DNA from: Anaerococcus senegalensis JC48
Lineage (GTDB): Bacteria > Bacillota > Clostridia > Tissierellales > Peptoniphilaceae
NCBI RefSeq assembly: GCF_000321005.1
Contig: NZ_HE578908.1
Coordinates: forward strand, 108,439-172,438
DNA: 64,000 nt
Direction of reading: 5' to 3'
This document shows, piece by piece, positions 24,324-32,727 of the stretch. Below the pieces are notes generated by a model, which was not told the DNA's origin, did not search any database, and was given only the letters and a program-made list of their open reading frames with translations. Each line of letters begins with the position of its first letter. Within the stretch, counting starts at the first letter, position 1. The position numbers were made by a program, and so were the translations under genes.

Positions 24324-26687
24324 TTAAAGTTTCCAAATATCTTTTGCGTATTCAAGGATTGTCCTGTCTGATGAGAAGTAACCTGCATTTGCTATATTTT
24401 TTAAACTCTTTCTTGCCCATGCAAGTCTATCAGTGTATTCCTTATTTATTTTTTCGTGGGTTTTCTTATAGTCTTCAAAGTCTTTTAGGACAAAATAATT
24501 ATCAGCTTTTTCTCCACCTTGTGGATTTATTAAGGAATTATAAATATCAAGGAACATATAGGAGTCATTGTCATTTAACTCTCCTGATAAAAGTGTATCT
24601 ACTGCATCTTTTATATCTTGGTTTTTGTGATAAAATTCTTTTGGATTGTATGAATTATAAATTTTATTTAATTCTTCTACTTTCGCTCCAAATAAATAAT
24701 TATTTTCAACTCCTGCATTTTCAAATATTTCTATATTTGCTCCATCATAAGTTCCAAGTGTTAAGGCTCCGTTTAGCATAAATTTCATATTTCCAGTTCC
24801 TGAGGCTTCTTTTCCTGCTGTTGAAATTTGCTCAGATATATCTGCTGCTGGGAATAGTTTTTCACCGTAGCTTACCCTGTAGTTATTTACAAATACTACT
24901 TTTATTTTGTCATTTACATCTGGGTCATTATTTACAACTCTCGCTATTTCGTTTGCAAGTTTTATTATTGCCTTTGCCCTAAAATATCCTGGTGCTGCTT
25001 TTCCTCCAAGAATAAAGGTTGTAGGATAAAAGTCCATGTCAGGATTTTTCTTTAGTTTATGGTAAAGACTTATTATATGAAGAAGGTTTAAATGTTGTCT
25101 TTTGTACTCATGAATTCTTTTTATTTGAATATCAAATATTGAATTTGGATCTACATTTATTCCTTCATTTTCTAGAATATATTTTGCCAAATCTTTTTTA
25201 TTTTCAAATTTTATTTTATTTATTTCTTCTAGAGTTTTTTCATCATCTAAATATTTTTCTAATCCCTTTAATTTTGTAAGATCGTATTTCCAATCATCGC
25301 TACCTAATTTTTCTGTTATGAAATTTGATAGTCTTATATTTGAATACACTAACCATCTTCTTGGTGTGATACCATTTGTCTTGTTATTGAATTTTTCTGG
25401 CATTAATTTGTACCAATTGTTAAAGGTATCATCTTTTAAAATTTGTGTATGAAGTTTTGCAACTCCATTTACAGACTTACTCATAACTATTGCAAGGTTT
25501 GCCATTCTTATTTGATCAAATCTTATAATTCTGTAAGGATCAATAGCTTCTTCTGAAAGTCCCTTTCCTTTAAATTCTTTTACAATATTTTCATTTAATT
25601 TTTCAATTATTTCAAAACATCTAGGACATACTTCAAGCATTATATCTTTTGGCCATGTTTCTAGAGCTTCTTGTAAAACTGTATGATTTGTAAAAGCAAA
25701 TGTATTTTTTGTAATTTCTACTGCATTTTCAAATTCCATTCCATTTTCATCAACTAAAACTCTAATTAGCTCAGGAATTGTTATTATTGGGTGAGTGTCA
25801 TTTAATTGAATTACATGATATTTTGAAAATTCTTTAAATTGTAGGTCGTGTTCAAAGTATTGTTTATATTTTGAAACCATATCTTGAATTGATGCTGAAC
25901 AGAAAAAGTATTGTTGTTTTAATCTTAAAACTTTCCCTTCTCTTTGCATATCATTTGGATATAAAACTCTAGTTATATCTTCTGCCCTATTTTTTTCTTC
26001 AACTGCCTTATCATATTGAAAATTATTAAAATATGAAAAATCAAATTCTTCAAATGGTTCTGCTTGCCAAAGTCTTAGGGTATTTACTTGTTCGTTTTCA
26101 AAACCTAACATTGGCATATCATATGGAACTGCTTTTACAGTTTGGTCTCTAAATTTTACAATTTTTGAATCAGACTCAACTCTTATTGACCAACCATCAC
26201 CATCTTTTATCCAGTGATCTCCTTCTTCTACTTGAAATCCATTTTGTATAGTTTGTTTAAATAATCCTTCCCTATATCTAACACCATAACCATACATATC
26301 AAGTTTTTGAGTTGCAGCTGAATCCATAAAACAAGCTGCAAGTCTACCAAGGCCACCATTTCCAAGAGCAGCATCATCTTCAAAATTTTCTATAGATTCA
26401 AAATCTATATCAAGTTCGTTTAAAATTTCTTTGACCTCATCATAAATTCCAAGATTTATGAGGTTATTCCCAAGTGATCTTCCTACCAAAAATTCTGCCG
26501 AAAAATAATAGGCTTTTCTTGATTTTCTTGACCTATTTTTGCAATTTCTCCATTCTTGGTTTATTAATTCCATTATTGTATCACAAAGAGCAAAATACCT
26601 ATCTTTATCTGAAGTATCTTTAAAATTTTTAAGCGTTATTCTTTGCAAATTCTCAATATAATTTTCCATAAATTTATTTTTGTTCAT
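24324..26687 (-). CDS. glgP: glycogen/starch/alpha-glucan phosphorylase
   Basis: The enzyme releases glucose-1-phosphate from the non-reducing ends of glycogen or maltodextrin, using pyridoxal phosphate. The 787-residue chain shows N-G-G-L-G-R-L-A-A-C-F near residue 100, L-N-D-T-H-P, R-I-H-E-Y-K-R-Q near 525, and the PLP-lysine motif E-A-S-G-T-G-N-M-K-F near 640-650. The start is the ATG with GGGAGAG upstream, which overlaps the malQ stop by 14 bases. With malQ it forms a maltodextrin or glycogen breakdown unit; glycogen synthesis genes are not in the window. Confidence 0.95.
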   Translation of the reverse strand: MNKNKFMENYIENLQRITLKNFKDTSDKDRYFALCDTIMELINQEWRNCKNRSRKSRKAYYFSAEFLVGRSLGNNLINLGIYDEVKEILNELDIDFESIENFEDDAALGNGGLGRLAACFMDSAATQKLDMYGYGVRYREGLFKQTIQNGFQVEEGDHWIKDGDGWSIRVESDSKIVKFRDQTVKAVPYDMPMLGFENEQVNTLRLWQAEPFEEFDFSYFNNFQYDKAVEEKNRAEDITRVLYPNDMQREGKVLRLKQQYFFCSASIQDMVSKYKQYFEHDLQFKEFSKYHVIQLNDTHPIITIPELIRVLVDENGMEFENAVEITKNTFAFTNHTVLQEALETWPKDIMLEVCPRCFEIIEKLNENIVKEFKGKGLSEEAIDPYRIIRFDQIRMANLAIVMSKSVNGVAKLHTQILKDDTFNNWYKLMPEKFNNKTNGITPRRWLVYSNIRLSNFITEKLGSDDWKYDLTKLKGLEKYLDDEKTLEEINKIKFENKKDLAKYILENEGINVDPNSIFDIQIKRIHEYKRQHLNLLHIISLYHKLKKNPDMDFYPTTFILGGKAAPGYFRAKAIIKLANEIARVVNNDPDVNDKIKVVFVNNYRVSYGEKLFPAADISEQISTAGKEASGTGNMKFMLNGALTLGTYDGANIEIFENAGVENNYLFGAKVEELNKIYNSYNPKEFYHKNQDIKDAVDTLLSGELNDNDSYMFLDIYNSLINPQGGEKADNYFVLKDFEDYKKTHEKINKEYTDRLAWARKSLKNIANAGYFSSDRTILEYAKDIWKL

Positions 26688-28188
26688 AATTATCTCTCCC
26701 ATATGTTTTTGACAATTCCTTTATTTTTAAAGAAATTTCATCATCTAGAACTTCTTTTTTAAGTCTCCATTTCCAGTTTTCTCCCAATATTCCAGGTTTA
26801 TTAATTCTAGCCTCATTTCCATATCCTAAGAAATCTTGTATTTGAAATATAGCTATATCTGAAACCGACATAAATAAATTCCTAATTATTTCCCAGTTTA
26901 TTTGGTCATTTTCTTTTATATTAAAATACTTTTTAACCATTTCTAATTTTTCATCATCTAAGTTATCAATCCAACCTTGAAGAGTATCTGAATCATGAGT
27001 TGATCCATAAACTATTGAGTTTTTTTCATAATTGTGAGGAAGGTATGAAGAAGTATAATCGTCTCCAAATGCAAATTGTATTACTTTCATTCCAGGATAT
27101 CCTGTTTTATTTTTTAATTTTTCAACTTCTTCAGTTATAAAACCTAAATCTTCTGCTATAAATTTAGCGTCTTTAAATTCTTCATTTACTTTTTTGAAAA
27201 ATTCATCTCCACAAGCTTTTTGCCATCTTCCATATTTTGCATTTTCATCATTGAATGGAACTTCATAATAAGCTTCAAATCCTCTAAAATGATCTAATCT
27301 TAGATAATCATACAATCTTAAATTAAGTCTTATTCTTTCTATCCAAAATTTAAAATCACTTTCTTTTAATTTTTTCCAATCATAAATTGGATTTCCCCAC
27401 AATTGTCCATCTTCAGAATAAGCATCTGGTGGAACAGCTGCTACAACTGTAGGATTTTTTGTTTTTGGATCTAATTTTAATATGTTGGAATTTGCCCAAG
27501 TATCAGCACTATCAAAGGCAAGATATATCGGCAAATCTCCTATTATTTCTATTTGTTTTCTATTAGCATAAGCTTTCAAATTTCTCCATTGTTTGAAAAA
27601 TTCATATTGGATAAAGGCATAGAAATTTATTTCATCTAGATGATTTTTTCTAAATTCTTCTAGGGCATCTTTGTTCCTATTTTTTAATTCTTCTGGAAAA
27701 TCTGTCCAAGCCACATCAAGTTGATCTTTTTTTATTGCCATATATAGGCAATAATCTTTTAACCAATATTTTTCTTCTTTTTTAAATTCTTCAATCTCTT
27801 CTTTTAATTTTGTTTTTGCTTTTTGGTAAGCTTTTTTCAAAACTCTAAATCTTAAATTATAAATTAAAGAATAATCTATACTTTCTTCATCATTTCCAAA
27901 GTCTAAATTTTCATAATCTTCTTTTTCTAATAAACCATCTTCATTTAATAAATCCAAATCTATAAAATATGGATTTCCAGCAAATGAAGAAAATGATTGG
28001 TAGGGACTATCTCCATAACTTGTTGGTCCTAGAGGCAATATTTGCCAATAGGAAAGATTCGCATTTGAAAAAAAGTCTACCAATTTGTAAGCTTCTTTTC
28101 CAAAAGCTCCTATTCCATAATCAGAGGGAATAGAAAAAATTGGCATAACAACTCCACTTGCTCTTTTAAATCTTTTTATCTTTGCCAT
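26674..28188 (-). CDS. malQ: 4-alpha-glucanotransferase (amylomaltase), GH77
   Basis: The enzyme transfers alpha-1,4-glucan segments between chains and releases glucose, making phosphorylase-resistant short maltodextrins usable. The 504-residue barrel begins R-A-S-G-V-V-M-P-I-F-S-I-P-S-D-Y-G-I-G. It has the conserved catalytic segments Y-L-R-L-D-H-F-R-G near residues 290-300 (nucleophile Asp), the acid/base region I-A-E-D-L-G near 340, and T-H-D-S-D-T (stabilising Asp) near 392. It is the gene before glgP and overlaps it. The upstream gene of unknown function ends 29 bases away. Confidence 0.95.
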   Translation of the reverse strand: MAKIKRFKRASGVVMPIFSIPSDYGIGAFGKEAYKLVDFFSNANLSYWQILPLGPTSYGDSPYQSFSSFAGNPYFIDLDLLNEDGLLEKEDYENLDFGNDEESIDYSLIYNLRFRVLKKAYQKAKTKLKEEIEEFKKEEKYWLKDYCLYMAIKKDQLDVAWTDFPEELKNRNKDALEEFRKNHLDEINFYAFIQYEFFKQWRNLKAYANRKQIEIIGDLPIYLAFDSADTWANSNILKLDPKTKNPTVVAAVPPDAYSEDGQLWGNPIYDWKKLKESDFKFWIERIRLNLRLYDYLRLDHFRGFEAYYEVPFNDENAKYGRWQKACGDEFFKKVNEEFKDAKFIAEDLGFITEEVEKLKNKTGYPGMKVIQFAFGDDYTSSYLPHNYEKNSIVYGSTHDSDTLQGWIDNLDDEKLEMVKKYFNIKENDQINWEIIRNLFMSVSDIAIFQIQDFLGYGNEARINKPGILGENWKWRLKKEVLDDEISLKIKELSKTYGRDNYEQK

Positions 28189-28217
28189 ATTAATCCTCTT
28201 TTAATAATTTTATAAGC

Positions 28218-28838
28218 CTATTTTAGTATTTCATCTTTTTCAAAATAAATAAAACCAGTGTAAGTTCTTGGTTGATTTAAAAATTTTTTTAAGGAAACTT
28301 TATAAACTTCTCCCCAAGAAGAAAGAGTCAGAATATAGTCATCCTCCTTTTTATTAATTTCTGTTATTGTTACTCCATGATGTTTCATTACATCTACTGA
28401 ATTACTTAACCAATTAAAAAATATTACAGGAAGATCTTGATCTAGGGCCTTTATTATAAAATTAGCTATCTCCTCCATTGAGTGTCTTTTTATTGGTAAA
28501 TCTTCTAAAATATGAGATTTCAGATTTAAATGATAGGATTTTCTTATCCTATTTACTTTAAAATCTAGTAATCTTGCTGTTGGAATTCCATATATTTTTG
28601 GTTTTAAGACTTTAAAAAACCAATATTGATAATCATTAAATTCATCATAAGAAAATTTTTCATTTTTTCTAAAAAGATATAGGTAAATATTAGTAAAGGC
28701 TGTTACCACACAAGATCTATCCCTATAAAATTTACTTACTCCCATATCTTTTAACATATTTTGATAACCACCAAATAAAATTTTATTTTTCCTAACAACT
28801 GGAACAAATTCACCTATCTTAGATTTTTTTAGCTTCAT
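28218..28838 (-). CDS. unknown protein with papain/C39-like peptidase features
   Basis: I do not recognise a named family in this 206-residue protein. It has no signal peptide or membrane helix. Some features recall the papain-like fold: a Cys at the start of a helix in R-D-R-S-C-V-V-T-A-F-T-N (Cys about 43), a hydrophobic strand D-L-P-V-I-F-F-N-W, then M-K-H-H-G-V-T-I-T-E-I (His about 172) and L-S-S-W-G-E, which resembles the third catalytic segment but has Ser where Asn or Asp is expected. This order (Cys, His, S-W-G) suggests a C39-like cysteine hydrolase or an inactive relative. It starts directly after the AI-2E family gene stop and precedes malQ. Confidence 0.55.
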   Translation of the reverse strand: MKLKKSKIGEFVPVVRKNKILFGGYQNMLKDMGVSKFYRDRSCVVTAFTNIYLYLFRKNEKFSYDEFNDYQYWFFKVLKPKIYGIPTARLLDFKVNRIRKSYHLNLKSHILEDLPIKRHSMEEIANFIIKALDQDLPVIFFNWLSNSVDVMKHHGVTITEINKKEDDYILTLSSWGEVYKVSLKKFLNQPRTYTGFIYFEKDEILK

Positions 28839-30035
28839 CTAATTTTCTTCCTTTTTATAGTGAACTTTTTCGGATAATTCTTTTATTTTGTCTTTTGAAA
28901 TTTCTTTTTCTTTTAATTTTTTATCCATTTTCTCATTCATTAATGTGTATAAAATTGATGCTATTGGAATTGAAACAAGCATTCCTACAACTCCAAACAA
29001 ACTTCCTCCAATTGCTATTGAAACTATAACCCAAATTGATGGAAGACCTATTGTTTTTCCAGCAAGAGCTGGATAAATTATCGATCCTTGGACTTGTTGA
29101 GCTATTAATAAAAATATCAAAAATACCAATGATTGAATAGGTGATTCTATAAAAATTAAAATCATCATTATAATTGTTGCAATTAATGCACCAACATAAG
29201 GAATAAAATCTGCAATAGCAACCATAATTGCAGCCATTGCTGCAAAAGGAATTTTTAAAATAAACATTCCGGTTAAAACCAAAAGTCCTAAAATCAAACT
29301 TGAAAGAGCCTTTGAATTTATATAGGATGCAAAGGTTGAATAAGATAGGCTTGCAACCTTATTAATTTCATCAGCTGTGTCTTTTTTAAAGAGTGAATAG
29401 ATAATCCTATTTGCCAAAATTTTCAAGTCTTTCTTATTTATCAATACGAATACAGAAAATATCAAACTAGTTACAACTGTTACAAGAGTAGATGAAACCG
29501 AATTAATTATTGATGTTGTTTTATCAAAAATATTTCCAGCTTCCCCCATAAAATAGTCTCTTACTTGAACCAAAGTTTTGTTCCAATCTACACTATTAAT
29601 ATATCTTTGTATATCATCAGCAAATCTTTTTGTAATTTGATTTTTGTTCAAAAGTTTTACAAAATCATTTAAAAATACTGGAAATCTTTCAATTAAAGTT
29701 GTTACTGCCGAAGAAATCCTTGGAATCAAAACATTTAAAAATATAACAATACCAAGAATAAATAATATCCATGAAGTAATCAATGATAGTGCTGGAATTA
29801 ACTTTTTAGTTTTTTCTGTTTTAAATACTTTTACAAATACTTTTTTTTCAAAAAAATTCATAGGCAAATTAATAATAAATGCCAACATAAATCCAATCAA
29901 AAAAGGTTGATTTACAGCTATAAAAACTGCAAGAGCATTAGTTACATTTTTTATATACCAAAATGCAAAAAATACCAAAATAGAAATAAGAATCACCCTT
30001 AATAATTGTGAATTCTTTTGGTCTAATTTTTTCAT
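28839..30035 (-). CDS. AI-2E family transporter (YdiK/YtvI-type)
   Basis: This 398-residue membrane protein of the AI-2E exporter superfamily has two N-terminal hydrophobic helices, a soluble-like middle segment (about 85-165), then five to six helices. The C-terminal half carries the family stretch P-F-A-A-M-A-A-I-M-V-A-I-A-D-F-I-P-Y-V-G, with the conserved D-x-I-P-Y-x-G, and P-A-L-A-G-K-T-I-G-L-P-S-I-W-V. Substrates differ among members and include sodium/proton exchange and signalling molecules, so none is assigned. The stop is immediately followed by the ATG of the next gene, indicating coupling. Confidence 0.88.
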   Translation of the reverse strand: MKKLDQKNSQLLRVILISILVFFAFWYIKNVTNALAVFIAVNQPFLIGFMLAFIINLPMNFFEKKVFVKVFKTEKTKKLIPALSLITSWILFILGIVIFLNVLIPRISSAVTTLIERFPVFLNDFVKLLNKNQITKRFADDIQRYINSVDWNKTLVQVRDYFMGEAGNIFDKTTSIINSVSSTLVTVVTSLIFSVFVLINKKDLKILANRIIYSLFKKDTADEINKVASLSYSTFASYINSKALSSLILGLLVLTGMFILKIPFAAMAAIMVAIADFIPYVGALIATIIMMILIFIESPIQSLVFLIFLLIAQQVQGSIIYPALAGKTIGLPSIWVIVSIAIGGSLFGVVGMLVSIPIASILYTLMNEKMDKKLKEKEISKDKIKELSEKVHYKKEEN

Positions 30036-30133
30036 TATCTTCTAACTCTCCTTATTAATCTTTTACATACATTTTACCATAGAAATTTTCTTTATTCTAT
30101 CAAATCCATGCTATAATAAGGACGAGGTGGATT

Positions 30134-30757
30134 ATGAAAAAATGCTATATTTTTGCTGGTGGAAATTTTGATGGTTTTTTTGACAAAGTAAAAGATAATG
30201 ATTATATAATAGGAGCTGATAAGGGTTACACCTATATAGAAAAAATCGGACTAAAACCCAATTTAATAATTGGCGATTTTGATTCAGCAAAAAAACCTAA
30301 TTTTGAAAATAAAATCGTATTGAAACCAGAAAAAGACGAAACAGATTTATATGCAGCAATAAATATTGGAATAGAAAAAGGATATAAAAAATTTATTGTT
30401 TATGGAGCTTTGGGGGGAAGATTGTCCCACACCATAGCAAATATAAAAATAATAGAAGAGTTTAAGAAAAAAGGAATTGATATAGTACTAAAAAGCAAAA
30501 ATCAAAAAGTTTTTGTAATAAATAAAAATTTCATAGAGAATAAACAAATAGAAAATACCTACGTTTCTATTTTTGCTTTGACAGAAAAAATAGAAAATCT
30601 AAATCTAATAAATTTAAAATACCAATTAAAAAATTTCACTCTAAAAAATGACATGCATCTTGGAGTGTCAAACGAACCTGTTGGAAAAGAATTTAAAATT
30701 GAATTTGATAAGGGAATAATTCTTGTAATTTATGAAAATAAAAATGTATATAGATAG
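30134..30757 (+). CDS. thiN: thiamine pyrophosphokinase
   Basis: The enzyme converts thiamine to the cofactor thiamine diphosphate with ATP. The 207-residue protein has the family landmarks: I-I-G-A-D-K-G-Y-T-Y near residues 26-35, P-N-L-I-I-G-D-F-D-S near 44-53, K-P-E-K-D-E-T-D-L-Y-A-A near 66-77, and Y-G-A-L-G-G-R-L-S-H near 99-108, followed by a beta-rich C-terminal domain. An extended -10 (TGCTATAAT, 30112-30117) sits upstream, with GAGGTGG before the ATG. It is a single gene. Together with a thiamine-binding-like protein elsewhere in the window it hints at salvage of external thiamine. Confidence 0.93.
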   Translation: MKKCYIFAGGNFDGFFDKVKDNDYIIGADKGYTYIEKIGLKPNLIIGDFDSAKKPNFENKIVLKPEKDETDLYAAINIGIEKGYKKFIVYGALGGRLSHTIANIKIIEEFKKKGIDIVLKSKNQKVFVINKNFIENKQIENTYVSIFALTEKIENLNLINLKYQLKNFTLKNDMHLGVSNEPVGKEFKIEFDKGIILVIYENKNVYR

Positions 30758-30793
30758 GTGACATCAATTTAAAAACACACAATTTATCATTTA

Positions 30794-30855
30794 AAAGCAC
30801 TTGTAATATAAGATTATTGATATCTTAGTTTTCCATTACAAGTGCTTTTTTTATC
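30794..30855 (+). terminator. terminator after thiN with nested hairpin
   Basis: A 14-15-bp stem (30794-30807 with 30835-30849) ends in a T-run. Its 27-base apical part contains a second small hairpin (AAGAT with ATCTT). A large branched terminator is the simplest explanation. Confidence 0.8.
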
Positions 30856-30925
30856 ATTTTACATATTTTAAAATATTTAATTTTAAATTATTTATAATAT
30901 TTCTAAAATAATCAAAAATTTTTAA

Positions 30926-31282
30926 TTAATTATTTTCAAAATATTTCTCAATATTTAATCTACCAACTACAACATCATCGCCATTTACTATAATTGGCCT
31001 TTTTAATAGCATTCCATCTGATGCAAGTAGATCTATTTTTTCATCTTCTGACATATCCTTTAATTTGTCTTTCAAATTTAATTTCCTATAAATTTGTCCA
31101 GAAGTATTAAAAAATTTCTTAATTTCTAAACCACTTTTTTTATATAGATCTTTTATTTGATCTTTTTCAGGCTTTTCTTCTTTTACGTCTTGAAATTTGT
31201 AAGAAATATTTTTTTCTTCCAAAAATTTCTCAGTTTTCTTACAAGTTGAGCAAGATTTATATCCAATTAATAAAACTTCCAT
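30926..31282 (-). CDS. ArsC/Spx-family thioredoxin-fold protein
   Basis: This 118-residue protein of the ArsC-like superfamily (which includes Spx, MgsR and YffB) starts with I-G-Y-K-S-C-S-T-C-K-K, giving a C-x-x-C pair at residues 11 and 14. It continues with the F-x-D-V-K-E-E-K-P region, F-N-T-S-G-Q-I-Y-R near 59-67, and L-L-K-R-P-I-I-V near 93-100. The conserved R-P-I and the N-T-S-G segment fit a reductase-like fold. Whether it reduces arsenate or acts like Spx on RNA polymerase cannot be told; no arsenic genes are nearby. AAGGAG precedes the ATG. Confidence 0.85.
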   Translation of the reverse strand: MEVLLIGYKSCSTCKKTEKFLEEKNISYKFQDVKEEKPEKDQIKDLYKKSGLEIKKFFNTSGQIYRKLNLKDKLKDMSEDEKIDLLASDGMLLKRPIIVNGDDVVVGRLNIEKYFENN

Positions 31283-31291
31283 TTTTTCTCC

Positions 31292-31326
31292 TTAAAAAAA
31301 AAGAGACTGGTAAAATCAGTCTCTTA
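31292..31326 (-). terminator. terminator after the amaP-DUF2273-asp23 operon
   Basis: On the minus strand AAGAGACTG pairs with CAGTCTCTT (31301-31309 with 31317-31325) and is followed by nine T. It lies immediately upstream of the ArsC-like gene start and would separate the two transcripts. Confidence 0.88.
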
Positions 31327-31333
31327 ATAATTA

Positions 31334-31786
31334 TTATCTTCTATCCTTTTTGTCTTCTGAATCAGAATTTTTTGCCCTGTATTCTTCTCTTGTCATAACA
31401 TCAACAACATCAACATTAACTGTTACAACATCAAGACCTGTCATTTCTTTTACATTTTCTTTAACAACTTTTTTGATTTGTTCAAATATTCTTGGAGCTG
31501 ACTTTCCATATTCTAAGATTATTTGCATATTAACTTTTGCTTCTTTTTCTCCAACTTCTACATCAACTCCTGATGTATCTTGTTCTGTTGATGATTGGAA
31601 AACTGATGATACAGAATCAAAAAAGCTTGCTTTCATATCTAATATTCCATCAACTCTGTTTACAGCAATTCTTGAAATTTTTGCTACAACCTTGTCAGCA
31701 AAAGATAATTTTGAAACTTCTTGTTCAATTTCTGCGTCTTTTTCTAGTCCTTTTTCGTAATCTTTGTCAAATGTTTTTTCTGTCAT
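31334..31786 (-). CDS. asp23: Asp23/Gls24 family envelope stress protein
   Basis: This 150-residue alkaline-shock/Gls24 protein forms an abundant membrane-associated network in Gram-positives. It has the family core V-A-K-I-S-R-I-A-V-N-R-V-D-G-I-L near residues 33-48, G-V-D-V-E-V-G-E-K-E-A-K-V-N-M-Q-I-I-L-E-Y-G near 72-93, and V-N-V-D-V-V-D-V-M near 124-132. It is the last gene of amaP-DUF2273-asp23, the conserved module in which AmaP tethers Asp23 to the membrane. In Staphylococcus asp23 is a classic SigB target, and a SigB-like promoter is visible ahead of this operon. Confidence 0.93.
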   Translation of the reverse strand: MTEKTFDKDYEKGLEKDAEIEQEVSKLSFADKVVAKISRIAVNRVDGILDMKASFFDSVSSVFQSSTEQDTSGVDVEVGEKEAKVNMQIILEYGKSAPRIFEQIKKVVKENVKEMTGLDVVTVNVDVVDVMTREEYRAKNSDSEDKKDRR

Positions 31787-31805
31787 AATTTTTTTCCTTT
31801 CTTAT

Positions 31806-32126
31806 TTATTGAAATTTTTTTAATAAATTAACTACAAATCCTATAACTTTAGGATCTTTGTCAAGCCATCCACCTAAGCAATAGCAAAAACCTAATACTA
31901 TCCAAATACCGAGAGTTCTAAAAAATCCATAATCAAATAAAGATCCAATAGTTACAATTCCTAAAATTAGAGAAATTATTTTGTACTTATTTTCTTCTTT
32001 AAATTTTTTGCATTCTTCTTCTTTTCTCTCTTTAATATCTAGCTTTCTCATTTCTACATCATAGGTGGATACATTTTTTTCATTTTCTTGATTTTTCAAA
32101 TCTAAATTTTCATTATTTTTGTCCAT
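31806..32126 (-). CDS. DUF2273 small membrane protein of the Asp23 module
   Basis: This 106-residue protein has a long hydrophilic, charged N-terminal part (about 1-48) and two hydrophobic helices (about 49-66 and 70-90) with the DUF2273 ending (G-W-L-D-K-D-P-K-V-I-G-F-V). Typical members are shorter; the extra 45 residues at the N-terminus are unusual and rich in Lys/Glu. Its place between amaP and asp23 supports the family call. The function is unknown beyond association with Asp23 membrane localisation. Confidence 0.82.
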   Translation of the reverse strand: MDKNNENLDLKNQENEKNVSTYDVEMRKLDIKERKEEECKKFKEENKYKIISLILGIVTIGSLFDYGFFRTLGIWIVLGFCYCLGGWLDKDPKVIGFVVNLLKKFQ

Positions 32127-32134
32127 TATACCAC

Positions 32135-32674
32135 CTACCTAAGTTCTCTTTCTTGACTTTTTTGGGCTTTATTTAATTGAACATGAGCATTTGAATTTTC
32201 AAGTCCTGTAAGATTCTTCAAAGCAAATTCAACTTCTGCTTGAATTTTTCTTCCTAAATCTTCAAAATCTCTTTCGCCAAAAATATCGCATTTTATATTT
32301 GCATCTATAGTATTGCCCTTAATTATCTTTACTTTTGAATCTGTAAGTTCTGCTCCTTGAAATTTCTTAACAGCAGAATCTACTGTAGCATCTAATGAAT
32401 TTTTTGTTATAAAAATATCTCCAGTATTATCTTCGACTAAATATTCGCGTTTATCATTTTGATTTGCGATAATATCTATTAAAAGAATAATAGCAAAAAC
32501 CAACACAGCAATTGCAAATCCTAGAAGTACATATCTATAATTTTGGATTTCTAAGTATGATAATAAATCATGACGAATTCCTTCATCTACAAGAGATACT
32601 GTGCCAAGCACAGCAGCAATTATTATCAATACTATTGTCATTAGAGACCACAAAAATTTTTTAAAACCTCCCAT
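32135..32674 (-). CDS. amaP: AmaP, alkaline shock response membrane anchor
   Basis: This 179-residue protein has two N-terminal membrane helices (about 8-28 and 48-69, hairpin type) and then a soluble Asp23-like domain (about 75-179, containing G-D-I-F-I-T-K-N-S-L-D-A-T-V-D-S-A-V-K and a V-x-L-N-x-A C-terminal strand). AmaP anchors Asp23 at the membrane in Staphylococcus. It is the first gene of the three-gene operon, with AAGGAGG before the ATG and a SigB-like promoter 20-45 bases upstream of that. Confidence 0.9.
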   Translation of the reverse strand: MGGFKKFLWSLMTIVLIIIAAVLGTVSLVDEGIRHDLLSYLEIQNYRYVLLGFAIAVLVFAIILLIDIIANQNDKREYLVEDNTGDIFITKNSLDATVDSAVKKFQGAELTDSKVKIIKGNTIDANIKCDIFGERDFEDLGRKIQAEVEFALKNLTGLENSNAHVQLNKAQKSQERELR

Positions 32675-32694
32675 AAATCCTCCTTAATATTAAT

Positions 32695-32719
32695 TTACCC
32701 ACACTTTATCATTTGAAAC
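32695..32719 (-). promoter_or_regulatory. SigB-like promoter of amaP-DUF2273-asp23
   Basis: On the minus strand GTTTCA (32714-32719) and GGGTAA (32695-32700) are separated by 13 bp, matching the SigB general-stress pattern (GTTT, 12-15 bp, GGGWAW). No equally good vegetative promoter is seen in the short gap after the ABC-F stop. A SigB-type factor is not in the window, so this is a pattern match only. Confidence 0.5.
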
Positions 32720-32727
32720 AAAACTTT

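Noticed and set aside
24260..24781. 173-residue Leu-rich plus-strand frame
   Set aside because: It spans the end of glgP and the start of the ZIP gene in antisense; both are well-supported genes.
31350..31760. 136-residue Ser/Thr-rich plus-strand frame
   Set aside because: Complement of asp23; the composition arises from antisense reading of Glu/Lys codons.
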